Of a stretch of 64,000 nt of DNA, positions 16,408 through 24,613 are shown piece by piece (positions within the stretch are counted from its first letter, which is position 1; each line of letters starts with the position of its first letter). Below the pieces are notes generated by a model. The model was not told the DNA's origin, ran no database searches, and saw only the letters and a list, made by a program, of their open reading frames with translations. The position numbers were made by a program, and so were the translations under genes. The stretch comes from JAVBMV01 sp031552145 (lineage in GTDB: Bacteria > Myxococcota > Myxococcia > Myxococcales > UBA5297): positions 186,001-250,000 of the forward strand of contig JAVBMV010000007.1 in the NCBI GenBank assembly GCA_031552145.1, read 5' to 3'.

Positions 16408-17637
16408 CTAGTTTGCCTCGGGCGCGGGATCGGGCTCTGCCTCGGGTTCGTCGCTGGGCGCCTCTTGCTGCGCCGGAGGCGGTGTGCCCGCGTCGCCGCG
16501 CGGACTGTAGCCGAAGCGCTCCAGCGCCGCCGCGATGCCGCCGGGGCGCCCCTCGTCGGGCAGGCTCTCCTTGGGCGGCGCGAGCTTGGCGGGCTTTCCG
16601 ATGGAGTCCATCGACTGCGAGAGCTTTACCGTCAACGACGCGCTGCGGGGTAGCTCGGAACGCTCCTCCGGCGGCTCCGGCAGCGCGGCACCCGCGTCGG
16701 ACTCGGGGGCCGCGCCCGCGTCGGCCTCTTCGTCTGTTGTCGAAGGCGGTGCCGGTCGCCGCGGGGCGCTCTTGGGCGGCTCCTTCGCGCGCGGCGGCAC
16801 GTTGAGCGCGAACTCGGCGGTGAGCTCTACTTTGAGAGGAACCCCGGTCTTCGAGTCGAGCCAGAGCTCCCCCGCGAGCGCCTTGGGTGTGCGTTGGGTG
16901 GCGAAGTCGAGGCGGCGCTGCGTCTGCGCGTCGGGGCCACCGGAGGGGTAGAGAATGGGGGGAAGCGCTCCCCGCGCTCCCGTTTCCTCCAGAGAAAAGA
17001 GCGGCTCTTTCGCGAGGCCGAGGGTGAAGCGATGGGCGTCGCGCCCCTCGAGCTTCACCGTGCCTCCGTCGGCGAGCGCGACGCGCGCACCCACCAGGCG
17101 CACCATCGAGGCGAGGCCGCCGGTCAGCTCTTCCAGCAACTGCTCCGTCTGGCCGCGGTCGCGCGCGCGCTCGCGGAAGGGCTGATAGCGCGAGCGCAGA
17201 TAAGTGCGCCCCGCGGTGCGGAGCAGCTCGTAGCCTTGATCGCGATCGTTCTCCATCAGGAGGCGGAGCGCCCGCCCTTCGCCATGCTCCACCAGCCGCT
17301 TCTCGGAGAGCTTCACGGCGCGCGCTCCTTCCATCTCCCAGGAGAAGGAGGCCGTCGCCTCGAGGCGGTGGGGGCCCACGCGCCAGGCCATCTCCTCGCC
17401 CCCCATGGTGAGCGCGCGGCGCGCCATCTCGGGGTCGCGCGCCAGCGAAGCCACCGCGATGGGTACCCTCGCCGCCTCGGCGCTAGAGGAACGCTGAGGT
17501 TCGGGGCTGAAGATGCGCGCCTTCGCCTCGCGATCGGCCCGGTCTGGGCAGGCGGTGAGGAGCGCCAGCGCCGAGATCAGCGCGCAGAGCACACTGCGGC
17601 GCCTGCCGCCGCAAAGCTCGAGAATCGTTCGTCCCAT
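16408..17637 (-). CDS. Lipoprotein of unknown function
   Basis: A 409-aa protein with a lipoprotein signal: Arg-rich start, hydrophobic core and lipobox ALLTAC (Cys30). The middle (about 80-300) alternates charged and beta-prone segments with repeated phrases on attributes of a lipid-bound periplasmic protein; LGLAKEPLFSLEE and GELWLDSKTGVPLKVEL resemble the LolA/LolB-like or sigma-E regulator folds, but I do not claim a family. The C-terminal third (about 285-409) is low-complexity Pro/Ala/Glu/Asp. GTGGAG upstream supports the ATG at 17637. It is first in the six-gene minus-strand operon, so its promoter should lie in 17638-17879. Confidence 0.65.
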   Translation of the reverse strand: MGRTILELCGGRRRSVLCALISALALLTACPDRADREAKARIFSPEPQRSSSAEAARVPIAVASLARDPEMARRALTMGGEEMAWRVGPHRLEATASFSWEMEGARAVKLSEKRLVEHGEGRALRLLMENDRDQGYELLRTAGRTYLRSRYQPFRERARDRGQTEQLLEELTGGLASMVRLVGARVALADGGTVKLEGRDAHRFTLGLAKEPLFSLEETGARGALPPILYPSGGPDAQTQRRLDFATQRTPKALAGELWLDSKTGVPLKVELTAEFALNVPPRAKEPPKSAPRRPAPPSTTDEEADAGAAPESDAGAALPEPPEERSELPRSASLTVKLSQSMDSIGKPAKLAPPKESLPDEGRPGGIAAALERFGYSPRGDAGTPPPAQQEAPSDEPEAEPDPAPEAN

Positions 17638-17879
17638 GTTGCTCCACTCTTGGGGATGCGGTGAGGAGGCGCATTCAACGGTGGATGCGCGCCTGGGTCA
17701 AATCGAACTGCGCCGACAGCGATCGTTCAAGCGAGCGAGCGGTTAGATGAGCGCAAATGTCCTCGGAGCGACACGAGGATGGTTCCTGTGGCGGCCCTTT
17801 CCGGCTATTATCCGTTTCTTCTCGGCTACCCGCCGCCGAAAATCTGCACGCGCTTCAGCGCGCGGGCTGGAGAACGGAC
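17638..17879. other. Divergent intergenic region (242 bp)
   Basis: This region separates the minus-strand six-gene operon from the plus-strand Cys-repeat lipoprotein gene, so it must hold both promoters. It contains GGAGA at 17869-17873 (ribosome binding site for 17880) and a weak 6-bp inverted pair (GCGCAT/ATGCGC, about 17673-17694). I see no convincing promoter boxes or RNA gene. Confidence 0.4.
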
Positions 17880-20861
17880 ATGCGTATCTGGATGCTTCGC
17901 ATCTCACTCTTTGCGGTACTCGCTCTCGCCGGTTGCTCTAGTCAAGACTGTGCTCCCGGCGAATCCAGGCAGTGCTACTCGGGTCCCTCCGGCACCGATG
18001 GCGTCGGCGCCTGCACCCACGGCTTCGCGACCTGCAGCGCCGACGGCGAGTGGAGTTCGTGCGAGGGCCAGCGGCTCCCCGGCGACGAGATCTGTGACGG
18101 GCTCGACAACAACTGCAACGGCGAGGTGGACGAGGGCCTGCGCAACGCCTGCGGTGGCTGCGCAACGCTCGAGGCGGAGCCGCTCTCCCCCTGCAACGAG
18201 GGGGGTGAGCGCTGCTCGGCCTGGCTCTGTGAGGGGACGGAGCGGGTGCGCTGCCACGCCGCCGCGGAGGTGATGTCCAAGGGCTGCACCAATGTCGACG
18301 GCTGCGGCGGCACCTATGCGTGTAACGCCGGCAAGGTGGTCTGCAGCGCCGCCGCCAAGAACGAGTGCGGGCTCTGCGGCGGCAGATCGCTCGATGGCAA
18401 GAAGGGCTCCAGCTGTACGGGCCCCAACGGTTGCCCGGGCGTGATGGTCTGCAATGAAAACGGCGACGCGCTCTCCTGCTCCGAGCAGCGGGTCAACAAC
18501 TGCGGCAAGTGTGGCCAGCCCGACGTGGCCAAGGTGGGCGCCACCTGCACGGTCGAAGCGAGGGATCTGCCCTCCGGGACCAGCGCCGAGGATCTCGAAA
18601 AGGTGGTGGGGTGCCAGGGGCACTATGTCTGCAATGCCGACGGAAGTGGCGTCACTTGCGAGACGAACCTGCGCCGCAACGACTGCAATCTCTGCGTCGC
18701 CGAGGGCGTCGGCGTCATCCCCGAAGCGCAGAAGCCCACGCAGCACTGCACCTCTACTGACGGGTGCGAGGGAAAATATGTCTGCGACTCATCGGGGCTG
18801 AAGACCGTCTGCAGTGCTCCGGTCAGGAACCAGTGTGGCAAGTGCGGCGGCGCCAGCCTCCCCGATCTGGGCAAGCCCTGCCTCCTGCTCTCCGCCTCCG
18901 TCCCCCTCGGTGAGCCGGACTACGAGGTCCTCTCCTCTTGCAGCGACGCAGGACTCTCGGGCGTCAAGGGCGAACCCTGCTGCGGGACGCTGCGCTGCGA
19001 CACGGAGCTCTTCGATCCACCGCTCTCGGGCACGCATGATGGCGGCTCCCTGGTCTGTTCGGTGAAGGTCACCTCCCAAAAGGACAAGGGCAAGCTACGC
19101 AAGCCGCTCTTCAACAACTGCGGCTATTGCGGCGCGGGCGATCTCGTGGGCAGCGCTCCCGCCAGCGGCTACAAGGGCTCGGACGACACAGGCAAGCTCC
19201 TCGGCGCCAACTGCGACTATGGCAACCCCATGACCAACTATCCGAGCGGCGTGGTGCTCTGCGCCTCCGAGATGGTCTGTCCGCCGACCGACACCTACAC
19301 CGGCCTCATCTGCCAGCAGATTCCGGCTAACCCATGTGGATACTGTGGACAGAATGCCTACACCGGCTCCGCGCCCAAGAGCCCCTGTTCGATGTCGCTG
19401 ACGAGCGAGGTGACGGGAGCCTCCGTCTCCTGCGGCGGCGCTGGCACCAAGATGAGGGCCCTCTGTGACACCTCACGGCTCGCCACCTCCTGTACCTACG
19501 ATACCAATAACAATAATACGGGCAGTGAAAGCCCAGTGCGAGACTCCGAGGACCGCGCCCCCTGGCTCAACAACTGCGACGAGTGCAACGAGCCCGATCG
19601 CGTCTTCCCCTCCGGCGCGCCCGTCGACGCCAAGGTTGGCGACACCTGCATCGACCCCGTTTATGGCTGCACGGGCAAGTATGCCTGCGAGCAGACCAGC
19701 ACTGTCTCGCCGACGAACCCTACCCAGAACGTGAAGCAGGTTGTCTGCAAGGCCGAGGTGAACGAGTGCGACGGATGTCAGCCTATCGAGCCGACGGTTG
19801 CCGTCGGAGTTCCCTGCCAACCCGCGGGCTGCGAGGGCAATATCTCAATCTACGATTGTGACCCTGTGACGAAGATGACCTCCTGCCAGCCGGTCATGCG
19901 GAACCAGTGCGGCACATGCGTCACTGACGGCATCGAGCTGGGGCATCCGCTCGACGAGCCCTGCTGCGTCGGCTACAGCAGCACCCCGGGACAGCTCGCG
20001 CCGGCCGACGCGGCGCAGTGCATGGCGCGCGGTGGATGTTCAGGTAGCTATCAGTGCATGCCCGGAGGGTTGGAGATGTATTGCACGGCGAGCCGCAACA
20101 ACTGCGGCCAGTGCAATGCGCCAGATGTGGATGGCCTGAAAGCGATCTGCGAACTCCCGAACGGATGCCTCAGCGAAAACGTCTGCGATTCCACGGGCAC
20201 GTCGGTGGTCTGCAAGGAGGTGTCGAAGAACGGGTGTGGCCTCTGCGGCGGGCCCGATCTCTCCGCGGCGCTCGGTATCTCGTGCGGAGGAGGCAAAAGC
20301 TACAGCTGCACGCCAGATGGCGCCAGCACCTACTGCCCGAACAATCAGGCGACGGACCTCGTCATCAGCCAATTCGGCGTCAAGTCTGGCACGAATGGCG
20401 GCTTCTTCGTCGAGCTCTACAATCCGACCAACGTTTCGCTGACGCCGAATACCTATATGATCAAGCTCGGAACTGGCCCCGATATCACCGTCAGCGCGGG
20501 CGCACTCGCCCCGCGCTCCTACTGGCTCATTGGCCTCGTGGGCACTGAGCTCGTCCCCCTCGATCAGGAGGTCTTGGGAACGGTCAGCTCGGCGAGTGGC
20601 TCGATCGTGCTGAAGCGGGGCGCGACCGAGATAGACAATCTCGTTTGGGGGAGCGCTGGCGCCAACATCGGTGCGCCCATAGACAACCCCAGAATGCGGA
20701 AGGCCTTCGACAGCTCCTCCGATGAACAGATGGCGCCCGGGGGAGTTCATGCCCGCTACGGCAACGGGTACAAGAGTGGCGTGCCGGGTCAAGACTTCGT
20801 CTCGCCCAAGAACTCAACGCCGAGAAGCAGCTCGAGCGCGCCCGCCCTCACTTGGCCCTAA
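17880..20861 (+). CDS. Cys-rich repeat lipoprotein with MopE-like motif and C-terminal lamin-tail-like domain
   Basis: A 993-aa protein. The ATG at 17880 has GGAGA 6 bp upstream and gives the signal MRIWMLRISLFAVLALAGC (lipid Cys19). Residues 69-87 (DEICDGLDNNCNGEVDEGL) match the MopE-type putative metal-binding motif common in Myxococcota surface proteins. From about 140 to 830 a Cys motif recurs every 45-60 residues: GCxGxYxCNxxG...VxC...NxCGxCGGPD. Residues about 835-970 (DLVISQFG...GGFFVELYNPTNVSL...LAPRSYWLIG...GSIVLKRGATEIDNLVWG) look like a lamin-tail domain, a beta fold in bacterial surface proteins and nucleases. Probably surface-exposed and disulfide- or metal-stabilised. Transcription ends at the hairpin at 20886. 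Confidence 0.8.
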   Translation: MRIWMLRISLFAVLALAGCSSQDCAPGESRQCYSGPSGTDGVGACTHGFATCSADGEWSSCEGQRLPGDEICDGLDNNCNGEVDEGLRNACGGCATLEAEPLSPCNEGGERCSAWLCEGTERVRCHAAAEVMSKGCTNVDGCGGTYACNAGKVVCSAAAKNECGLCGGRSLDGKKGSSCTGPNGCPGVMVCNENGDALSCSEQRVNNCGKCGQPDVAKVGATCTVEARDLPSGTSAEDLEKVVGCQGHYVCNADGSGVTCETNLRRNDCNLCVAEGVGVIPEAQKPTQHCTSTDGCEGKYVCDSSGLKTVCSAPVRNQCGKCGGASLPDLGKPCLLLSASVPLGEPDYEVLSSCSDAGLSGVKGEPCCGTLRCDTELFDPPLSGTHDGGSLVCSVKVTSQKDKGKLRKPLFNNCGYCGAGDLVGSAPASGYKGSDDTGKLLGANCDYGNPMTNYPSGVVLCASEMVCPPTDTYTGLICQQIPANPCGYCGQNAYTGSAPKSPCSMSLTSEVTGASVSCGGAGTKMRALCDTSRLATSCTYDTNNNNTGSESPVRDSEDRAPWLNNCDECNEPDRVFPSGAPVDAKVGDTCIDPVYGCTGKYACEQTSTVSPTNPTQNVKQVVCKAEVNECDGCQPIEPTVAVGVPCQPAGCEGNISIYDCDPVTKMTSCQPVMRNQCGTCVTDGIELGHPLDEPCCVGYSSTPGQLAPADAAQCMARGGCSGSYQCMPGGLEMYCTASRNNCGQCNAPDVDGLKAICELPNGCLSENVCDSTGTSVVCKEVSKNGCGLCGGPDLSAALGISCGGGKSYSCTPDGASTYCPNNQATDLVISQFGVKSGTNGGFFVELYNPTNVSLTPNTYMIKLGTGPDITVSAGALAPRSYWLIGLVGTELVPLDQEVLGTVSSASGSIVLKRGATEIDNLVWGSAGANIGAPIDNPRMRKAFDSSSDEQMAPGGVHARYGNGYKSGVPGQDFVSPKNSTPRSSSSAPALTWP

Positions 20862-20885
20862 CGGTTAGCGAAGCGGACTGACAAT

Positions 20886-20927
20886 CGGAGCGCGGCACGA
20901 GTCTCTCGTGCCGCGTTCCGCTCTTTT
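20886..20927 (+). terminator. Rho-independent terminator
   Basis: A 16-bp stem (20886-20901 with 20905-20920, one G-U wobble) closed by a 3-nt loop TCT, followed by CTCTTTT at 20921-20927. It lies 25 bp after the stop of the Cys-repeat lipoprotein gene and before dnaX, so it separates the two transcripts. Confidence 0.85.
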
Positions 20928-20961
20928 GGGAAGCGCTCCGCGATGCTATCGTGCGCGCCCC

Positions 20962-22182
20962 ATGAGCTATCTAGTCCTCGCACGTAAGTGGCGCCCCCAG
21001 GCCTTCGGAGAGATGGCCGGCCAAGAGCATGTGGTCCGCACGCTGGCCAATGCCATCGCCCGCGGCCGCGTCGCCCACGCCTATCTCTTCTGCGGCCCGC
21101 GCGGCGTCGGCAAGACGACCGCGGCGCGCCTCCTGGCGCGCGCCCTCAACTGCGTCAATGGCCCGACGGCCGAACCGTGCGGCAAGTGCGCCCCCTGCAC
21201 CGAGATCGCGCAAGCGACTTCCATCGACGTGGTGGAGATCGACGGCGCCTCGAACAACGGCGTGGAGGATGTGCGCCAGATCCGGGAGCGCGTCACCTAT
21301 CTGCCGCAGCGCGATCGCAACAAGATCTACATCATCGACGAGGTCCATATGCTGACGACCTCGGCCTTCAACGCGCTGCTCAAGACGCTGGAGGAGCCGC
21401 CCGCGCACGTGAAGTTCATCTTCGCGACGACGGAGCCTCACAAGCTGCCCGACACCATCCTCTCGCGCTGCCAACGCCACAACTTCAGGCGCATCGGCGG
21501 CGACCGGATGCTGGAGCGGCTCAAGGAGATCGCCCAGGCCGAGGGCGCCTCCATCTCCGACCGCTCGCTCTCGCTCATCGTCCGCCAGTCGGAGGGCGGG
21601 ATGCGCGACGCGCTCTCGCTGCTCGACATGGTGCTCTCCGCCTGCGGCTCCGAGGCGAGCGACGAGGCGGCGGCGGAGGCGCTGGGCGCTGTCGACGGGC
21701 TGGCCGTTCAAGCGCTCGCGCAGGCGCTGATCCGGCGCGAGCCGGCGCCGCTCCTCGCGCGTATCGAGGAGCTGCACACGCGCGGCGTCGACTTCAGGCG
21801 CCTCGCCGAGGAGCTCTCGCTCTTCCTGCGCCATTTGGTTGTCGCCAAGAGCCTCGGCGAGGCCCCGGCGGAGCTGGCCGAGGCCGAGCGCAAGAGCGTG
21901 CTCGAGCTCGCGCGCGAGGCGGAGCTGGTCCAGTTGACGCGCCTCTTCGAGCTGATGCAGGGGGCCATCTGGGAGGTCGGGCGCGCCGCCAGGCCGCGCC
22001 TTTCAATGGAGGTGACGCTGCTCAAGGGGCTCCACCTCGCCCCTTCTGTCCCCGTCACCGAGCTCTTGGCGCGCGTCGAGGCGCTCGCCGCGAAGCTCGA
22101 CAACGCCCCATCCAGCACGCCGGCCGCCTCGGGAGGTCGGTCCGGTCCCTCTACCTTTCCCGGCTCGACCGCCCGCCACTGA
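20962..22182 (+). CDS. dnaX: DNA polymerase III subunit gamma/tau, zero-frame product
   Basis: A 406-aa clamp-loader ATPase that loads the beta clamp onto DNA. Seen: YLVLARKWRP at the start, Walker A GPRGVGKTTAAR, the zinc-module Cys cluster (CGKCAPC), Walker B YIIDEVHML, sensor FATTEPHKLP, and SRCQRH (arginine finger), then the domain III helices. The ATG at 20962 gives the canonical N-terminus. The zero frame ends at TGA 22180-22182 after a Ser/Thr/Pro/Gly linker. Coding character then continues in the +1 frame (22181-22768), so this is either a gamma-like short form or the first part of a frameshifted tau. ybaB and recR follow in the usual dnaX-ybaB-recR order. Confidence 0.93.
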   Translation: MSYLVLARKWRPQAFGEMAGQEHVVRTLANAIARGRVAHAYLFCGPRGVGKTTAARLLARALNCVNGPTAEPCGKCAPCTEIAQATSIDVVEIDGASNNGVEDVRQIRERVTYLPQRDRNKIYIIDEVHMLTTSAFNALLKTLEEPPAHVKFIFATTEPHKLPDTILSRCQRHNFRRIGGDRMLERLKEIAQAEGASISDRSLSLIVRQSEGGMRDALSLLDMVLSACGSEASDEAAAEALGAVDGLAVQALAQALIRREPAPLLARIEELHTRGVDFRRLAEELSLFLRHLVVAKSLGEAPAELAEAERKSVLELAREAELVQLTRLFELMQGAIWEVGRAARPRLSMEVTLLKGLHLAPSVPVTELLARVEALAAKLDNAPSSTPAASGGRSGPSTFPGSTARH

Positions 22183-22768
22183 GCGTGCCACTGAGTTCGC
22201 GGGCGCCGCGCGCGCGAGCACCCCGCCCCCCGCCGTTGCCGCGAGCGGCGGCACCTCCGCGCCCGCAGAGGGGGCGTCTGGCGGGGAGTTCAGCGAGCGC
22301 GAGGGGGCCCGGATCATCAGGGCGGTCGTGCGCGAGCTGCGCGACCGGCGGCGCGAGCTGCTCGCCGCCGCGCTCGCCAAGTCGCGCCTGCTCTCGATGA
22401 GCGGCGCGCGCGTCCGGCTGGGCTACACCAGCGGGCAGGGGTACGCCAGGGCGCAAGTGGCGCGAGAACTCGAGGAGCTCCGGGCCCTCTTCGCCAGGGC
22501 GCTGGAGGGGCCGGCGCCGGTGATACAATGCGAGGAGTGCGAGGAGGAAGCTCCCGGCTTTTCGCTCGCGCGGGAAGATGCTGCGTTGGAGCAGGCGCGC
22601 AGCGAGTCGCTCACGGCGGAAGGGCGCGAGGCGCCGCAGGTCCTGGCGGCGCTCAGGCTCCTGGGCGGCAGGATCGAGCAGGTGCGCGTGCTCGAGCCCG
22701 AGCCTGAGGAGCTGGAGCAGATTGGCGAGGCGCTGGAGGGGAGCCTGGAGCCGGAGAGCGATTCGTAG
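22181..22768 (+). CDS. dnaX: DnaX (tau) C-terminal continuation in the +1 frame
   Basis: Directly after the dnaX stop, the frame one base further on is open to 22768 and looks coding: an Ala/Pro/Gly linker, then a helical domain (EGARIIRAVVRELRDRRREL, GARVRLGYTSGQGYARAQ, ELEELRALFARALEG) and an acidic tail. Joined to the zero-frame part it would give about 600 residues, a normal tau length. It has no start codon or ribosome binding site of its own near its beginning, so it is unlikely to be a separate gene. A single-base indel (real, assembly error, or programmed +1 shift at CAC-TGA) would fuse the two. Confidence 0.6.
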   Translation, partial: ERATEFAGAARASTPPPAVAASGGTSAPAEGASGGEFSEREGARIIRAVVRELRDRRRELLAAALAKSRLLSMSGARVRLGYTSGQGYARAQVARELEELRALFARALEGPAPVIQCEECEEEAPGFSLAREDAALEQARSESLTAEGREAPQVLAALRLLGGRIEQVRVLEPEPEELEQIGEALEGSLEPESDS

Positions 22769-22851
22769 AGAACCGCGGCGGCACGGGGTCCCGGGGCGCG
22801 CGAAGATCGATGCATTACCGTTGAGCGCCCCGCGTGGCGCAGGAGAGAGCG

Positions 22852-23166
22852 ATGGCAGGCGGAGTCGATATCAACCAGTTGATGCGCAAGGCGGCGAAGC
22901 TCCAGGAGCAGCTGGCTAAGCGCAAGGAAGAGCTGGAGCTCGAGGAGTACCAAGGGGTCGCGGGCGGGCTCGTCACCGCGGTGGTGACCGGCGCCTATGA
23001 CGTGAAGTCGGTGCGCATCGATCCCAAGGCGCTCGAGGGAAACGACCTCTCCATGGTCGAGGATCTGGTGGTCGCCGCGCTGAACCAGGCGATCAGCACC
23101 TCGCGCGAGCGCATGCAGGGCGAGCTGAAGAAGCTGACGGGCGGGATGGCCATCCCGGGCCTCTAG
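22852..23166 (+). CDS. ybaB: YbaB/EbfC family nucleoid-associated protein
   Basis: A 104-aa protein that binds DNA as a dimer. Family features: INQLMRKAAKLQEQLAKRKEELEL at the N-terminus (the long helix), EYQGVAGGLVTAVVTGAYDVKSVRIDP (beta strands), and VVAALNQAISTSRERMQGELKKLTGG at the C-terminus. AGGAGAG at 22841-22847 favours the ATG at 22852 over an in-frame GTG at 22834. It sits between dnaX and recR, 1 bp before recR, the conserved position for this gene. Confidence 0.95.
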   Translation: MAGGVDINQLMRKAAKLQEQLAKRKEELELEEYQGVAGGLVTAVVTGAYDVKSVRIDPKALEGNDLSMVEDLVVAALNQAISTSRERMQGELKKLTGGMAIPGL

Positions 23167-23167
23167 A

Positions 23168-23758
23168 ATGACCCCAGCGCCCATCCAGCGCCTCGTGGCC
23201 GAGCTGGCAAAGCTGCCCGGCATCGGGGAGAAGACCGCGCAGCGGCTCGCCTTCCACATCCTGAAGGCACCGCGCGAATATGCGCGTCAGCTCGCCGGCG
23301 CCATCGACGAAGTGGTGGAGCGCGTGAAGCTCTGCTCCATCTGCTGCGGCCTCACCGAGAGCGACCCTTGCGCAGTCTGCGCCGATCTCAAGCGCGACGC
23401 TTCGATGATCTGCGTGGTGGAGAGCGTCGCCGATCAGCTGGCGGTCGAGCGCACCCGGGAGTACCGCGGGCGATACCACATCCTTCACGGCGTCCTCGCT
23501 CCGCTCGAGGGCGTGGGGCCCGATCAGATCCGCGCGAAGGAGCTGGTGTCGCGGCTGGGAAGTGGGGTCGAAGAGGTGATCCTCGCGACCAACCCCGACG
23601 TCGAGGGGGAAGTGACAGCGCTCTACCTGACCAAGCTGATCAGGCCGCTCGGCATCCGGGTCACGCGCATCGCGCAGGGTGTGCCCATGGGGGGCGATCT
23701 CGAATATGCGGATCAGGTGACCTTGGCGCGCGCCCTCAGCGGGCGCCGCGAGATCTGA
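23168..23758 (+). CDS. recR: Recombination mediator protein RecR
   Basis: A 196-aa protein of the RecFOR pathway that helps load RecA on SSB-coated gaps. Seen in order: helix-hairpin-helix LPGIGEKTAQRLAFHIL (about 16-32), zinc finger CSICCGLTESDPCAVC (about 57-72), TOPRIM domain with VVESVADQLAVERT and HGVLAPLEGVGPDQI, and the C-terminal TKLIRPLGIRVTRIAQGVPMGGDLEYAD. Length is standard. It is 1 bp downstream of ybaB and 12 bp upstream of the suhB-like gene. Confidence 0.97.
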   Translation: MTPAPIQRLVAELAKLPGIGEKTAQRLAFHILKAPREYARQLAGAIDEVVERVKLCSICCGLTESDPCAVCADLKRDASMICVVESVADQLAVERTREYRGRYHILHGVLAPLEGVGPDQIRAKELVSRLGSGVEEVILATNPDVEGEVTALYLTKLIRPLGIRVTRIAQGVPMGGDLEYADQVTLARALSGRREI

Positions 23759-23770
23759 TTGGGGGAAAGC

Positions 23771-24613
23771 ATGGAACACAAAACATCTCCGGAGACCGTT
23801 CGCGGCTTCGTGGTCGCCGCCGAAGAGGCGGCCAGGCTCGGCGGCGCCGAGCTCTCCCTCGCGCTGACCCGGGAGCGGGTTATCGAGCACAAGGGCGAGA
23901 CCGACCTGGTCACCGACGCCGACCGCGCCGCGGAGGAGGCGATCGTCGCCTTCCTGCAGCGCCGTTTTCCGGCTCACGCGATCTTGGCGGAGGAGCGCGG
24001 CGCCCTCCCGGGGGCCGGGGCCCCCGCGGGATACCGCTGGGTGCTCGATCCGCTCGACGGGACCACCAACTTCGCCCACGGCGTACCCCACTACGCCGTC
24101 TCGGTGGCGCTGGAGGACGGGGAGGGACTCCTCGCGGGCGCGATCCTCGATCCCGTGCGCGGCGAGCTCTTCTCGGCCGGGCGCGGGCTGGGCGCCACCC
24201 TCAACGGAAGGCCGATTCACGTCTCGGGCGCGCCGTCGCTCGCGGGCGCCCTCCTCGCGACGGGCTTCCCATACAATCTATGGACCGAGCCGAGGCGCTC
24301 CATGGCGCTCTTTGGCGCCTACATCATGCGCTCGCGCGGGATCAGGCGCGCCGGCAGCGCGGCGCTCGATCTCGCCTGGCTGGCCGCGGGCCGGTACGAC
24401 GGCTTCTTCGAGCTGGCGCTCAAGCCATGGGATACGGCGGCGGGGGCCCTCCTGGTGCGGGAGGCGGGTGGCTTGGTCACCCGCCTCGATGGCGGCGCAT
24501 GGCGCCCCGAGGAGCAGGAGATCTTGGCGGCGGGTCCCGCGCTCATGCCCGCCATGCTCGAGGTCGCGCAGGCCACTGCACAAGGCGTCGCTCGCGAGAT
24601 CAGAGAGGTCTGA
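23771..24613 (+). CDS. Inositol monophosphatase family protein (SuhB-like)
   Basis: A 280-aa Mg-dependent phosphatase. Metal-site motifs are DLVTDADRAAE (usually TEAD), ILAEER, WVLDPLDGTTNFAHG and, near the C-terminus, WDTAAGALLVREAGG. A GGGGGAAAG run just before the ATG at 23771 decides the start over the in-frame TTG at 23759. Substrate may be inositol-1-phosphate or another sugar phosphate; SuhB relatives also act in rRNA transcription. It follows recR by 12 bp, and its end overlaps the convergent deacetylase gene by 14 bp. Confidence 0.9.
   Translation: MEHKTSPETVRGFVVAAEEAARLGGAELSLALTRERVIEHKGETDLVTDADRAAEEAIVAFLQRRFPAHAILAEERGALPGAGAPAGYRWVLDPLDGTTNFAHGVPHYAVSVALEDGEGLLAGAILDPVRGELFSAGRGLGATLNGRPIHVSGAPSLAGALLATGFPYNLWTEPRRSMALFGAYIMRSRGIRRAGSAALDLAWLAAGRYDGFFELALKPWDTAAGALLVREAGGLVTRLDGGAWRPEEQEILAAGPALMPAMLEVAQATAQGVAREIREV

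Noticed and set aside
20988..22400. dnaX -1 frame as an E. coli-style alternative product
   Set aside because: The -1 frame is open but its translation past the stop lacks the helical C-terminal domain, which is found only in the +1 frame. No A-AAA-AAG type slippery site is present.
22769..22851. Possible 4.5S RNA gene near dnaX
   Set aside because: The gap between dnaX and ybaB has a weak GGGGCGC/GCGCCCC pairing but lacks the conserved SRP RNA tetraloop and GGAAG/AGCAG motifs.
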